A DNA stretch of 38,695 bases from an uncultured Bacillota bacterium (lineage in GTDB: Bacteria > Bacillota_I > Bacilli_A > RF39 > UBA660), in the NCBI GenBank assembly GCA_945867665.1, contig CAMBIR010000012.1, forward strand, positions 1 to 38,695, given 5' to 3'. The position numbers and the translations under genes are program-made. Below are positions 1 to 6,881 of this stretch, piece after piece. The stretch's first letter is position 1. Each line of letters starts with the position of its first letter. The notes beneath the pieces are model-generated. The model was given only the letters and a program-made list of their open reading frames with translations, did not search any database and had not been told where the DNA came from.

Positions 1-23
1 ATGGAGTTTAGTTATAACTCCAT
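1..23. repeat. Inverted repeat at the window edge
   Basis: ATGGAGTT (1-8) pairs with AACTCCAT (16-23) around a 7-base loop. It could be the end of a terminator for a gene outside the window, but no T run follows on the + strand, so its role is open. Confidence 0.4.
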
Positions 24-119
24 AAAAAATTAACATTTATTTTTGAACAATCCCTAATTGAAAATAAAATAGTATAATTTTTATAGAAAAAGAATAGAAA
101 GCAGTAGGTAGTATGTAGG

Positions 120-746
120 ATGAAAAATGAGAAAAGAGATGACTATAAATTTGATAAAATAACTATGTTAGGAATTTTTGCTCTAGTTATTGTAATAACA
201 GGAATATTTGGTTTTTTATATGAATACATCTTTTATTATTTTAATGGAGGAATGAAGGGCTTTTATTGGCGAGGAGGAAATTTCTTGCCTTGGATTAATA
301 TCTATGCTACGGGGTCTTTAATGATTTATTTTTTAACTTATCATCGTCGTCATAATCCAATTTTTGTTTTTCTTGTTAGTTTTATTTCTTGCGGCATACT
401 AGAGTATATCTCAGGACTAGGCATGTATATTATTGGCAATGGCCTAAGATGTTGGGATTATAACCAAGAAATTTTAAATTTTGGAAATATTAATGGGTTT
501 GTCTGCTTAAGAAGCGTGAGTTTCTTTGGCTTATCTAGTTTACTTCTCATCTATGGCATTTTTCCACTGTGTTTTCATCTTGCTAGGAAGATGGATAAGA
601 AAACATTTTTAACCATTAGTTTTACCTTATGCTCTATTATCTTATTTGATGAATTTTATAATCTCTTATTTGCAAGAATCTTATCTCTTCCAAGAGCAAC
701 TGCCATTTATAAAAAATTAGGTGTTCATTTTGTTCATTTTAAATAA
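120..746 (+). CDS. Putative ABC-transporter type IV (CmpB-like) membrane protein
   Basis: This 208-residue integral membrane protein has about five hydrophobic segments (roughly residues 16-40, 60-78, 80-105, 130-155 and 160-185). It matches the pattern of the PF06541 family, annotated as putative ABC transporter permease or CmpB: a conserved GFYWRGGNFLPW stretch near residue 46, then EYISG, then CWDYN and the GFVCLRS motif before a transmembrane helix. No transported substrate is established for the family. A -10-like TATAAT lies at 73-78 and a hairpin terminator follows at 745-785, so it is probably a single transcription unit. The ribosome site before 120 is weak; Met16 is an alternative start. 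Confidence 0.7.
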   Translation: MKNEKRDDYKFDKITMLGIFALVIVITGIFGFLYEYIFYYFNGGMKGFYWRGGNFLPWINIYATGSLMIYFLTYHRRHNPIFVFLVSFISCGILEYISGLGMYIIGNGLRCWDYNQEILNFGNINGFVCLRSVSFFGLSSLLLIYGIFPLCFHLARKMDKKTFLTISFTLCSIILFDEFYNLLFARILSLPRATAIYKKLGVHFVHFK

Positions 747-785
747 AATACTGAAAAAAGCCTCACATCTTGATAAGTATTTTTC
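745..785 (+). terminator. Hairpin with AAAATACT/AGTATTTT stem
   Basis: An 8-bp stem (745-752 with 776-783) runs into T residues right after the CmpB-like gene. It covers the first possible TTG (770) of the next reading frame, which argues for the later start at 827. Confidence 0.5.
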
Positions 786-826
786 TAAAAAAAATCCATA
801 ATACTAAAAGAAAGGTGGAATGTAAT

Positions 827-1318
827 TTGAAAAAATTTTTAAATATTTGTTTGTGTATTTTATTATCTTTCTCTATTATTGGAACAACACTCTATGTATC
901 CTTATCTAATTCAATAACAGAAAAACAAATTAAAGAAAGTATTAAAAAAAATTTATTAACTGGTTTTATTTATGATGAGAGTGGAAATAAAACCGAAATC
1001 TTTAATACTATACTAAGACTAACTCCTTTGGATGAAGAAACAGTAATTAAACTAATGGAAAACGAAACTGCCAATGATATTTTAACAGATATTGTAAATA
1101 GTATTTATGATTATAATTTAACAGGGGATGATAGCTATAAATACACACCAGAGAGAATCATTCAGATAGTAGAGAATAATATGGATAAAGTTTTAAAGGA
1201 AATTGATTATCCAATTACTGAAAAAGAAAGAGAAGAAACTATAGATTATGTAAGGACACATACTGACTATATTATTGATACTATTTATAAAACAGATATA
1301 GGAGATTATAGAAAATGA
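827..1318 (+). CDS. Membrane-anchored protein of unknown function (possibly the first half of a split gene)
   Basis: I do not recognise this 163-residue protein. The TTG at 827 is chosen because AAAGGTGG lies 8 bases upstream; the frame is open back to 770, but that part overlaps a terminator-like hairpin. The start MKKFLN is followed by one hydrophobic segment (residues 4-25), then an acidic and lysine-rich helical region predicted to lie outside the membrane. It ends at a TGA overlapping the ATG of the next gene (ATGA). The architecture, anchor plus soluble helical region and then the membrane helices of the next gene, looks like one longer protein cut in two by a frameshift in the A run at 1312-1315. 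Ordinary translational coupling is the alternative. Confidence 0.6.
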   Translation: MKKFLNICLCILLSFSIIGTTLYVSLSNSITEKQIKESIKKNLLTGFIYDESGNKTEIFNTILRLTPLDEETVIKLMENETANDILTDIVNSIYDYNLTGDDSYKYTPERIIQIVENNMDKVLKEIDYPITEKEREETIDYVRTHTDYIIDTIYKTDIGDYRK

Positions 1319-1653
1319 TAAATATAAGAGAAATATTCAATCCAAGTTATAATTTTATTGGTCTATTATTCATTGTACTGTTGATTGTCATTATTTTAAT
1401 GATCAATAAAAATATAAAATATGCTAGTAAATTAATTGGAAATACCTTTTTAATCTCAGGTATTGTTACCTTATTTTTAGATTTTATTTTATCTCTATTT
1501 TTAAAATTAACGCTATCATCTTATTATAAAGTAATCATTGAAGTCATTAGCAATCATCTATTAAAGGAGTGTTTGTATTACTCAATATTTAGTATTGGAC
1601 TTGGAATAATTTTAAAAATGATTTTTAAATTAACTTCTTCTAAGAAGGCATAA
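1315..1653 (+). CDS. Small membrane protein of unknown function (possibly the second half of a split gene)
   Basis: This 112-residue hydrophobic protein has about three transmembrane helices (residues 14-31, 41-65 and 85-103) and a basic C-terminus. The ATG overlaps the stop of the upstream gene by 4 bases, with no separate strong ribosome site, so translation depends on termination of the upstream gene or on a -1 shift. Read together, the two frames give an anchor, an outside domain and three helices, a plausible single membrane protein of about 275 residues. No function can be assigned. Confidence 0.55.
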   Translation: MINIREIFNPSYNFIGLLFIVLLIVIILMINKNIKYASKLIGNTFLISGIVTLFLDFILSLFLKLTLSSYYKVIIEVISNHLLKECLYYSIFSIGLGIILKMIFKLTSSKKA

Positions 1654-1673
1654 AAAAAGAAAGAAGGAATAAT

Positions 1674-2468
1674 ATGTATTGTACCTCATGTGGAAAGAAA
1701 AGAGAACAGGAAGAGAAGTATTGTACTTCCTGTGGAAAAAAATTTGAAGAAAAAAAAGAAGAGTTCCAAGATAAGGAAACAGGACCAAAAATTACCAATT
1801 ATCAAAGTGAAGTACCCATTATTTTAACAGGCATTTTATCACTAGTGTTTTTACTTGTTCCCTTTATCTCCATTCCTTTAGCGATAATTAGTATTTGCCT
1901 AGGAATTTCTTACCTTCATAAAAATCATAAATTTAGTATTGGTTCTATTTTAGGAATAATTACAATAATCATTACAATTTTTCTTTTTTTATCTACTCTT
2001 TTTGCTGTACCATTATTTAATATCATTACAAATGAAATAGAGTTTCCTGAAATAGAGGAAAGAGAAGATAATACTTCAGAGCATTTTAACCTTACTGATT
2101 ATAGTTGGCAAGGAAGTGATATGAGCATTTTAACTTTTGAAGGAAATTCTAGATTTGTTTGGCAAAAAGATAATCAAAATATTTTAGAAGGAAAATATCA
2201 AATTTATAATGGAATGGACGTTGTTACATATATTACAACTCATTTAGAAGATTTTGGTTTAAGTTCTGAGGAAGGAAATGAATATTTTAAGGATAAAAGC
2301 AGTAGTTTAGAAAATTATTATTTAATTATTTTATCCACAACCAATGAAACTACTTATTTGTGTGGCATTTTAGATGATGAAAAAAAGAATTTATCCTTAA
2401 AAGATATTAAGACTAAAGAAGAATTTAGTTTCACAATAAAAGAAAGATTAGGTAGTGTTGATATTTAA
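1674..2468 (+). CDS. Zinc-ribbon membrane protein
   Basis: The N-terminus carries two CxxC knuckles (Cys3/Cys6 and Cys17/Cys20, in YCTSCGKK repeated twice), a double zinc ribbon. An acidic and lysine-rich linker follows, then two hydrophobic segments around residues 46-76 and 82-110, and a C-terminal soluble domain of about 150 residues, likely outside the membrane. The layout resembles the zinc-ribbon plus membrane-helix proteins common in Firmicutes (DUF4190-like and TcaA-like), whose roles are mostly unknown. Ribosome site GAAGGAA precedes the ATG. It follows the previous gene by 20 bases and may share its transcript. The tRNA promoter lies just downstream. Confidence 0.65.
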   Translation: MYCTSCGKKREQEEKYCTSCGKKFEEKKEEFQDKETGPKITNYQSEVPIILTGILSLVFLLVPFISIPLAIISICLGISYLHKNHKFSIGSILGIITIIITIFLFLSTLFAVPLFNIITNEIEFPEIEEREDNTSEHFNLTDYSWQGSDMSILTFEGNSRFVWQKDNQNILEGKYQIYNGMDVVTYITTHLEDFGLSSEEGNEYFKDKSSSLENYYLIILSTTNETTYLCGILDDEKKNLSLKDIKTKEEFSFTIKERLGSVDI

Positions 2469-2545
2469 AAAGTACTGAAAAAAGAATTATTTCTAAGAAA
2501 ATTTTAGCAAATCCACAAAAAAATTAATTTTTTCTAAAAAAGTGG

Positions 2546-2574
2546 TTGTCAAATCAAGAAAAGTGTTATATAAT
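2546..2574 (+). promoter_or_regulatory. Promoter of the tRNA operon
   Basis: TTGTCA (2546-2551), a 17-base spacer and TATAAT (2569-2574) form a near-consensus sigma-A promoter 38 bases before the first tRNA. Confidence 0.85.
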
Positions 2575-2612
2575 GAACTAGACATCAGCAAAAGATGTTT
2601 GTAAAGTTCGAT

Positions 2613-2701
2613 GCCTGAGTGGCGAAATAGGTAGACGCACAGGACTTAAAATCCTGCGAGATTCAAACCTCGTGTCGGTTCAAGTCCGACCTTAGGCACC
2701 A
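2613..2701 (+). tRNA. tRNA-Leu (UAA)
   Basis: This 89-base class II tRNA has acceptor GCCTGAG paired with CTTAGGC, an encoded CCA end, a long variable arm and anticodon loop CTTAAAA (anticodon UAA). It is first in a five-tRNA operon. Confidence 0.95.
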
Positions 2702-2708
2702 TTTTATT

Positions 2709-2801
2709 GGAGGAATACCCAAGTCCGGTTGAAGGGACTGGTCTTGAAAACCAGCAGGTCGTGAAAGCGGCGCTAGGGTTCGAATCCCTATTCCTCCGCC
2801 A
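2709..2801 (+). tRNA. tRNA-Ser (UGA)
   Basis: This 93-base class II tRNA has acceptor GGAGGAA/TTCCTCC, discriminator G, an encoded CCA and anticodon loop CTTGAAA (anticodon UGA). It is 7 bases after tRNA-Leu. Confidence 0.95.
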
Positions 2802-2816
2802 CTTAATTTTATTTAT

Positions 2817-2893
2817 CGCGGGATGGAGCAGTTCGGTAGCTCGTCGGGCTCATAACCCGAAGGCCGTTGGTTCAAATCCAGCTCCCGCAACCA
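2817..2893 (+). tRNA. Initiator tRNA-fMet (CAU)
   Basis: This 77-base tRNA has anticodon CAU. Two initiator marks are visible: a C1-A72 mismatch at the acceptor end (CGCGGGA against TCCCGCA) and three consecutive G:C pairs at the base of the anticodon stem (GGG/CCC). CCA is encoded. Confidence 0.95.
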
Positions 2894-2894
2894 T

Positions 2895-2971
2895 GGTTCG
2901 TTAGTCTAGAGGCCTATGACGTCTGCCTGTCACGCAGAAGATCACGGGTTCAAATCCCGTACGAACCGCCA
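2895..2971 (+). tRNA. tRNA-Asp (GUC)
   Basis: This 77-base tRNA has acceptor GGTTCGT/ACGAACC, anticodon loop CTGTCAC (anticodon GUC) and an encoded CCA. It starts one base after tRNA-fMet. Confidence 0.95.
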
Positions 2972-2975
2972 TTGT

Positions 2976-3051
<76 letters not shown>

Positions 3052-3063
3052 TGATGAAATAAC

Positions 3064-3089
3064 CCCTTATTTGATAAGGGTTTTATTTT
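3064..3089 (+). terminator. Terminator of the tRNA operon
   Basis: Stem CCCTTAT (3064-3070) and ATAAGGG (3074-3080) with a TTG loop, followed by TTTTATTTT. Confidence 0.85.
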
Positions 3090-3100
3090 GCCCAAATCAT

Positions 3101-3120
3101 TTTACAGACCATTTACAGAC
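3101..3120. repeat. Tandem 9-base repeat TTTACAGAC
   Basis: TTTACAGAC occurs at 3101-3109 and 3112-3120, at an 11-base period, just beyond the tRNA-Phe 3' end and before a decayed toxin-antitoxin unit. Such repeats can be integrase arm sites, but no integrase is present, so this is only a hint. Confidence 0.45.
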
Positions 3121-3140
3121 TATTTTCATGTAGTTTATTA

Positions 3141-3168
3141 AGAGCATTGACTGTATTGCTCTTTTTTT
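3141..3168 (+). terminator. Hairpin terminator downstream of the tRNA operon
   Basis: AGAGCA (3141-3146) pairs with TGCTCT (3157-3162) and is followed by a run of T. No gene ends just upstream, so it is a backup terminator or the relic of a lost gene. Confidence 0.7.
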
Positions 3169-3265
3169 ATGATATTTTTATCATTTATTTATAGGAAAAA
3201 AATAGAGAAAAGTATCATTAAAATTTAAGAAATGAATAAAATATTAATAGTCTAGTTAAAAGTAC

Positions 3266-3294
3266 TTGATGTACGTAAAAAAGTACATTATAAC
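3266..3294 (+). promoter_or_regulatory. Promoter with operator palindrome of the decayed toxin-antitoxin operon
   Basis: TTGATG (3266-3271), a 17-base spacer and TATAAC (3289-3294) form a promoter. Inside it, ATGTAC (3269-3274) and GTACAT (3283-3288) make an inverted repeat, and a further GTAC lies at 3262-3265. YefM-YoeB complexes are known to autoregulate through TGTACA-type palindromes, so this fits an antitoxin operator. Confidence 0.65.
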
Positions 3295-3314
3295 ATTAAA
3301 TGTGAGGAGATAAC

Positions 3315-3572
3315 ATGAGTACAATTAACATTACAAAAGCAAGATAAAAATTATTTCAATTAGTAGCTGATGTAAATGTTGGCTTTAATCCAATTACTAT
3401 AGTGAATAATAAGGAAAAAAATGCTGTTTTAATTTCTAAAGAGGAATGGAAAAATATCGAGGAAACGCTATATTTATCTAGCATTCCTGGACTAGTAGAA
3501 GATATCAATAATATTAGAAAAAATAAAAATTGGCAAGAAGCCAAGGAATTTGATCCAGATGAAGAATGGTAA
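3315..3572 (+). pseudogene. YefM/Phd-type antitoxin, inactivated by a nonsense codon
   Basis: From ATG 3315, preceded by GTGAGGAGAT, the frame reads MSTINITKAR, then TAA at 3345-3347, and continues without another stop for 74 codons to TAA 3570-3572. Ignoring the internal stop gives an 84-residue YefM/Phd-like antitoxin: the N-terminal ITKAR-KLFQLV start, the NNKEKNAVLISKEEW core and an EETLYLSSIPG helix, ending in an acidic tail. Intact relatives have Glu (GAA) where TAA stands, so a single G-to-T change explains the loss. There is no in-frame ATG soon after the stop for restart. Together with the truncated toxin this marks a dead module. Confidence 0.8.
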
Positions 3573-3714
3573 AGAGTACATTATTAAATTCTCAGAACAA
3601 TCTGAGAAGAATAAAACGAATTTAAAAAGTTCGGGATTAGATAAAAGTTGTAAGAATATTCTTGTCTTAATGAAAAGAAATACATATTTTAAGAATGTTG
3701 ACACATTACACTAA
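3559..3714 (+). pseudogene. YoeB/Txe-type toxin remnant
   Basis: The ATG at 3559 overlaps the antitoxin end by 14 bases, the usual arrangement. The 51-residue product begins KEYIIKFSEQSEKNK and has SSGLDKSCKNIL, matching the first half of YoeB/Txe family mRNA interferases (normally about 85-90 residues). It stops before the part carrying the catalytic residues. About 15 bases later another frame encodes a stretch like MNIWTRTK, which may be a leftover of the typical C-terminal RMWTHYE, suggesting an internal deletion plus frameshift. A terminator follows at 3739. Confidence 0.7.
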
Positions 3715-3738
3715 ATTATAGTTATGAATATTTGGACT

Positions 3739-3764
3739 AGAACTAAAAAAATAGTTCTTTTTTT
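3739..3764 (+). terminator. Terminator of the toxin-antitoxin remnant
   Basis: AGAACTA (3739-3745) and TAGTTCT (3752-3758) form a perfect 7-bp stem followed by T residues. Confidence 0.85.
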
Positions 3765-3891
3765 CTTAACTTTAAAAATGATAGTTATTGTAATTCAAGG
3801 AAAAATAAAAATTTTTACTATCTAAATAAAATAGATTTCTGCACTGATCAAAAAAACACTTCTATAATATATTAAAGTAGAGGTGGTGAGA

Positions 3892-4185
3892 TTGACAGAA
3901 ATTAATGTAATAGAATTAACACATTTAAAAGAGGCAAACATTATTGACATAAGAAGTTTGTATGATTATAGTATAGGGCATATTGATGGGGCAATAAATA
4001 TCCCTTATTATAATCTCTTAAACAATTACACACATTACTTAAGTAAGTATTTACTCTATTATATGTATTGTGAAACAGGAGAACAATCAAGAGAAATTGC
4101 TATTCGTTTAAATCGTTTTGGATATCATATCATAAACATTACAGGGGGCTATCAAGAATATCTTAATTTTCTATCAAAAAGGTAA
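3892..4185 (+). CDS. Rhodanese-like sulfurtransferase, single domain
   Basis: This 97-residue single rhodanese domain starts MTEINVIEL. TTG 3892 is chosen because AGAGGTGG lies just upstream; GTG codons at 3883 and 3886 fall inside that ribosome site. Family marks are visible: the NIIDIRSLYDYSIGHIDGA segment, then the active-site loop CETGEQS with the presumed persulfide-forming Cys, then GGYQEYL near the end. No signal peptide, so it is cytoplasmic. Such proteins carry sulfane sulfur for thiolation or detoxification; the substrate cannot be told from sequence. A TATAAT at 3863-3868 is the likely -10 and a terminator overlaps the stop codon. Confidence 0.85.
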   Translation: MTEINVIELTHLKEANIIDIRSLYDYSIGHIDGAINIPYYNLLNNYTHYLSKYLLYYMYCETGEQSREIAIRLNRFGYHIINITGGYQEYLNFLSKR

Positions 4186-4206
4186 GGCTTTTTCCTTACT
4201 TTTTTG
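4182..4206 (+). terminator. Terminator overlapping the rhodanese stop codon
   Basis: GTAAGG (4182-4187) and CCTTAC (4194-4199) form the stem, followed by seven T. The stop codon sits inside the left arm. Confidence 0.85.
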
Positions 4207-4219
4207 CTTTTTAAGCAGG

Positions 4220-4248
4220 TTGACTCTACTAGTTTAATGTGTTAATAT
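4220..4248 (+). promoter_or_regulatory. Promoter of the exporter gene
   Basis: TTGACT (4220-4225), a 17-base spacer and TAATAT (4243-4248), upstream of AGAGGTG and ATG 4274. Confidence 0.7.
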
Positions 4249-4273
4249 TTTAAGTAAATAAGAGGTGATAAAA

Positions 4274-5107
4274 ATGATTGATGTTATAAAAGATACCGTT
4301 ATAGATACTCTAAAATTACTTCCCTTTTTGTGGATTACTTTCTATTTTATTGAAGTAATTGAACATAAGTATAAAAATAAAAGTAAGAAATTTATCCAAA
4401 AATCAGGAAACTTCGGCCCACTTCTTGGAGGCATTCTAGGCATTATTCCTCAATGTGGCTTTTCCGTTATGGCAACTAATTTATATATTACTAGAATTAT
4501 TACCTTAGGCACACTAATTAGTATATATCTATCTACTAGTGATGAAATGTTACCAATCTTACTTGCTGAAAATAAAAATATTAAGGACATCCTCTTTTTA
4601 TTACTAATAAAAGCAATTATTGGAATTATCTCAGGATTTATGATTGATTTTATTGTAAGAAAAAAAGAAGATGTACAAGTAGAAACAATTTGTAAACAAG
4701 AACATTGTCATTGTGAAAAGGGACTATTTTCATCTAGTTTAAATCATACCCTAAATACAACAATTTTTATTTTTATTACTACATTTTTCATTAATATTCT
4801 TATGCACTATTCCCTAGAGGAGTACTTAAAAAGTATTTTTCATAGCCAATCTATCCTAACACCTTTTTTATCTAGTTTAATTGGCTTCATTCCAAATTGT
4901 GGTTCTTCTATTATTCTAACGGAATTGTATTTAAATCAAATCTTATCAACAGGAAGCTTAATCGCAGGCCTTCTAACCGGAAGTGGCGTAGCAGTTTTAG
5001 TTTTATTTAGAAACAATAAAAATAAAAAAGAAAATTTAACAATAGTAGCCCTAATCTATTTTATTGGAGTCTTTTCAGGCCTTATCTTAAACTTGCTGGG
5101 CATATAA
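4274..5107 (+). CDS. ArsP_2-like putative heavy-metal/arsenic efflux permease
   Basis: This 277-residue membrane protein has 8-10 predicted helices in two related halves. Each half has a similar Cys-containing signature, IIPQCGFSV and IPNCGSSII, typical of the ArsP_2 family (PF11449, annotated as putative 10-TM heavy-metal exporter, arsenic efflux protein or putative manganese transporter). The connecting loop has a Cys/His-rich stretch (CKQEHCHCEKG), a plausible soft-metal site. ATG 4274 is preferred over GTG 4265, which lies in the ribosome site. The substrate is not certain: arsenic compounds, Mn or other metals. The MutS-like gene starts 10 bases downstream, so the two are probably cotranscribed. 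Confidence 0.75.
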   Translation: MIDVIKDTVIDTLKLLPFLWITFYFIEVIEHKYKNKSKKFIQKSGNFGPLLGGILGIIPQCGFSVMATNLYITRIITLGTLISIYLSTSDEMLPILLAENKNIKDILFLLLIKAIIGIISGFMIDFIVRKKEDVQVETICKQEHCHCEKGLFSSSLNHTLNTTIFIFITTFFINILMHYSLEEYLKSIFHSQSILTPFLSSLIGFIPNCGSSIILTELYLNQILSTGSLIAGLLTGSGVAVLVLFRNNKNKKENLTIVALIYFIGVFSGLILNLLGI

Positions 5108-5117
5108 AGGAGAAAAA

Positions 5118-6854
5118 ATGAAACAAAAATTAGAATATCAAAAATATTTAAACCAAAAAAAATTCTATGAAAAAAAAGTAAATAAGATAGCTAGTTTAAG
5201 AATGATAGCTTTTCTCATTATGATTTTTAGTTTTATCCTAAAGTATTACTATTATAAAGTATTTTGGGAAACCATTTTTATCTTATCTCTAGTTAGTTTT
5301 TTTATTCTAGTAATCATTCATGATAAGTATTTTAAAAAATATCACTATTATGCATCTTACTTAAATATTTTAGAAAACTACCTTCAAAGAGCAAGTGGAG
5401 AGTGGAAAAAATTTAAAGATACAGGAGAGGAATTTTTAAAAGAAGAAAATCATTACTTAAGAGATTTAGATGTCCTAGGACAAAATTCCTTATTTCAATA
5501 TTTATGTATTTGTAAAACTATCGGAGGCAAGAGAAGATTATTTCAAAAATTATCAAATGAGAATCTAGATACGCAAAAATTAGTTGCCACCCAACAGGCA
5601 GTAGAAGAATTATCGAAAAGTAAAGAATTTATCATTAATTATCAAATTGCCTTAGCCAAGTATCAGAATAAAGCAATTGATTTAAGTACCATCTTTTCGA
5701 CATATACTAAAGACCAAGCCCAAAATGTTCGGGATTATCTTATCTCGGCAATGACAACAATTCTCTTAATTACTTTCTTTTGTTTATCCCTTTTTCATTT
5801 TATTAGCGTAAAATACTTCTATGGCTTATTTCTTTTTAATTATCTTATTTCTTTTATGTATAGTTTAATCTATCATAATGATTTTGATAAAATGACCAAT
5901 CTTGTTAGAACTTATCATCAAATCCCTTATCTAGCAAATATTATCCTAAAAGAAAACTTCACCAGTAAAAAGTTACAAAAAATCAAAAAAGAAGTATTCA
6001 CTACTAGTGAAATGACCAAAAAAATCAATTTTTTAGATTCTCTAAATAGCATTAAAGATAATCTCTTGTTCAATTTTTTATTTAATGGACTTTTCTGCAT
6101 AAACCTAATTTCCCGTTCGTATTTTAACTTATTTTTAAAAAAGGATTTTCCAAAATTAAAATCAAGTATTCATGATATGGAAGAATTAGAGGCATTAATT
6201 AGTCTATCCACACTTGGTATCTTAAAAGAACATATATGTATGCCAACAAAATGGGAAAAGGTGAGTATTGAATTTAAAGAAATAAAACATCCTCTTTTAG
6301 AAGAAAATATTTGTGTTGCCAATGACTTTGAAAGTGATGCTGGCGTAAATATTATTACCGGATCTAACATGGGAGGGAAAACTTCATTCCTAAGAACGGT
6401 AGGCATTAACCTTATTCTAATGAATGCGGGAACCTTTACCTGTGCTACCTCTTTTTCTTCCAATTACTTCAAAATATTTACTTCTATGCGAATTAATGAT
6501 GACATTGAAAAAGGAATCTCAACCTTTTATGGAGAACTTTTAAGAATTAAAGAAGCACTTTCCTATTTAGAGAAGGGAAATATGATTGTTTTAATTGATG
6601 AAATATTTAAAGGAACCAATTATCAAGATCGCATTTATGGTGCGAAAAAAGTGATTCAAAGATTACAAAACAAACAAGTCATTACCCTTCTAACTACGCA
6701 TGATTTTGAACTTTGCGATGAAAAAAATATTAAAAACTACCATGTTAAAGAATATTATGAAGGAGATAAAATTCAATTTGATTATAAAATAAGACCAGGA
6801 AAATGTAGAAGCACCAATGCTAAGTACTTAATGGAAAAATTAAATATTATTTAA
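5118..6854 (+). CDS. Membrane-bound MutS-family ATPase
   Basis: This 578-residue protein has the C-terminal ATPase core of MutS proteins: Walker A GSNMGGKTSFLRT near residue 415, the following GTFTCA and RINDDIEKGISTF stretches, Walker B IVLIDEIFKGTN around 489-500, and the TTHDFELC switch near 535. Unlike true MutS it has no mismatch-recognition domain. It has two hydrophobic hairpins, about residues 30-75 and 212-252, so it is membrane-associated. Similar membrane MutS-like ATPases are widespread in Firmicutes but poorly understood. Ribosome site AAAGGAG; tightly linked behind the exporter. A role in mismatch repair is unlikely. Confidence 0.85.
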   Translation: MKQKLEYQKYLNQKKFYEKKVNKIASLRMIAFLIMIFSFILKYYYYKVFWETIFILSLVSFFILVIIHDKYFKKYHYYASYLNILENYLQRASGEWKKFKDTGEEFLKEENHYLRDLDVLGQNSLFQYLCICKTIGGKRRLFQKLSNENLDTQKLVATQQAVEELSKSKEFIINYQIALAKYQNKAIDLSTIFSTYTKDQAQNVRDYLISAMTTILLITFFCLSLFHFISVKYFYGLFLFNYLISFMYSLIYHNDFDKMTNLVRTYHQIPYLANIILKENFTSKKLQKIKKEVFTTSEMTKKINFLDSLNSIKDNLLFNFLFNGLFCINLISRSYFNLFLKKDFPKLKSSIHDMEELEALISLSTLGILKEHICMPTKWEKVSIEFKEIKHPLLEENICVANDFESDAGVNIITGSNMGGKTSFLRTVGINLILMNAGTFTCATSFSSNYFKIFTSMRINDDIEKGISTFYGELLRIKEALSYLEKGNMIVLIDEIFKGTNYQDRIYGAKKVIQRLQNKQVITLLTTHDFELCDEKNIKNYHVKEYYEGDKIQFDYKIRPGKCRSTNAKYLMEKLNII

Positions 6855-6881
6855 TAAATTTAAAAGTGTAGAGGAATTTTT

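Noticed and set aside
2707-2904. 65-codon open frame across tRNA-Ser and tRNA-fMet
   Set aside because: It lies entirely on recognisable tRNA genes.
3356-3704. Two minus-strand open frames
   Set aside because: They are antisense to the decayed antitoxin and toxin, with no ribosome sites and hydrophobic low-complexity products typical of AT-rich antisense frames.
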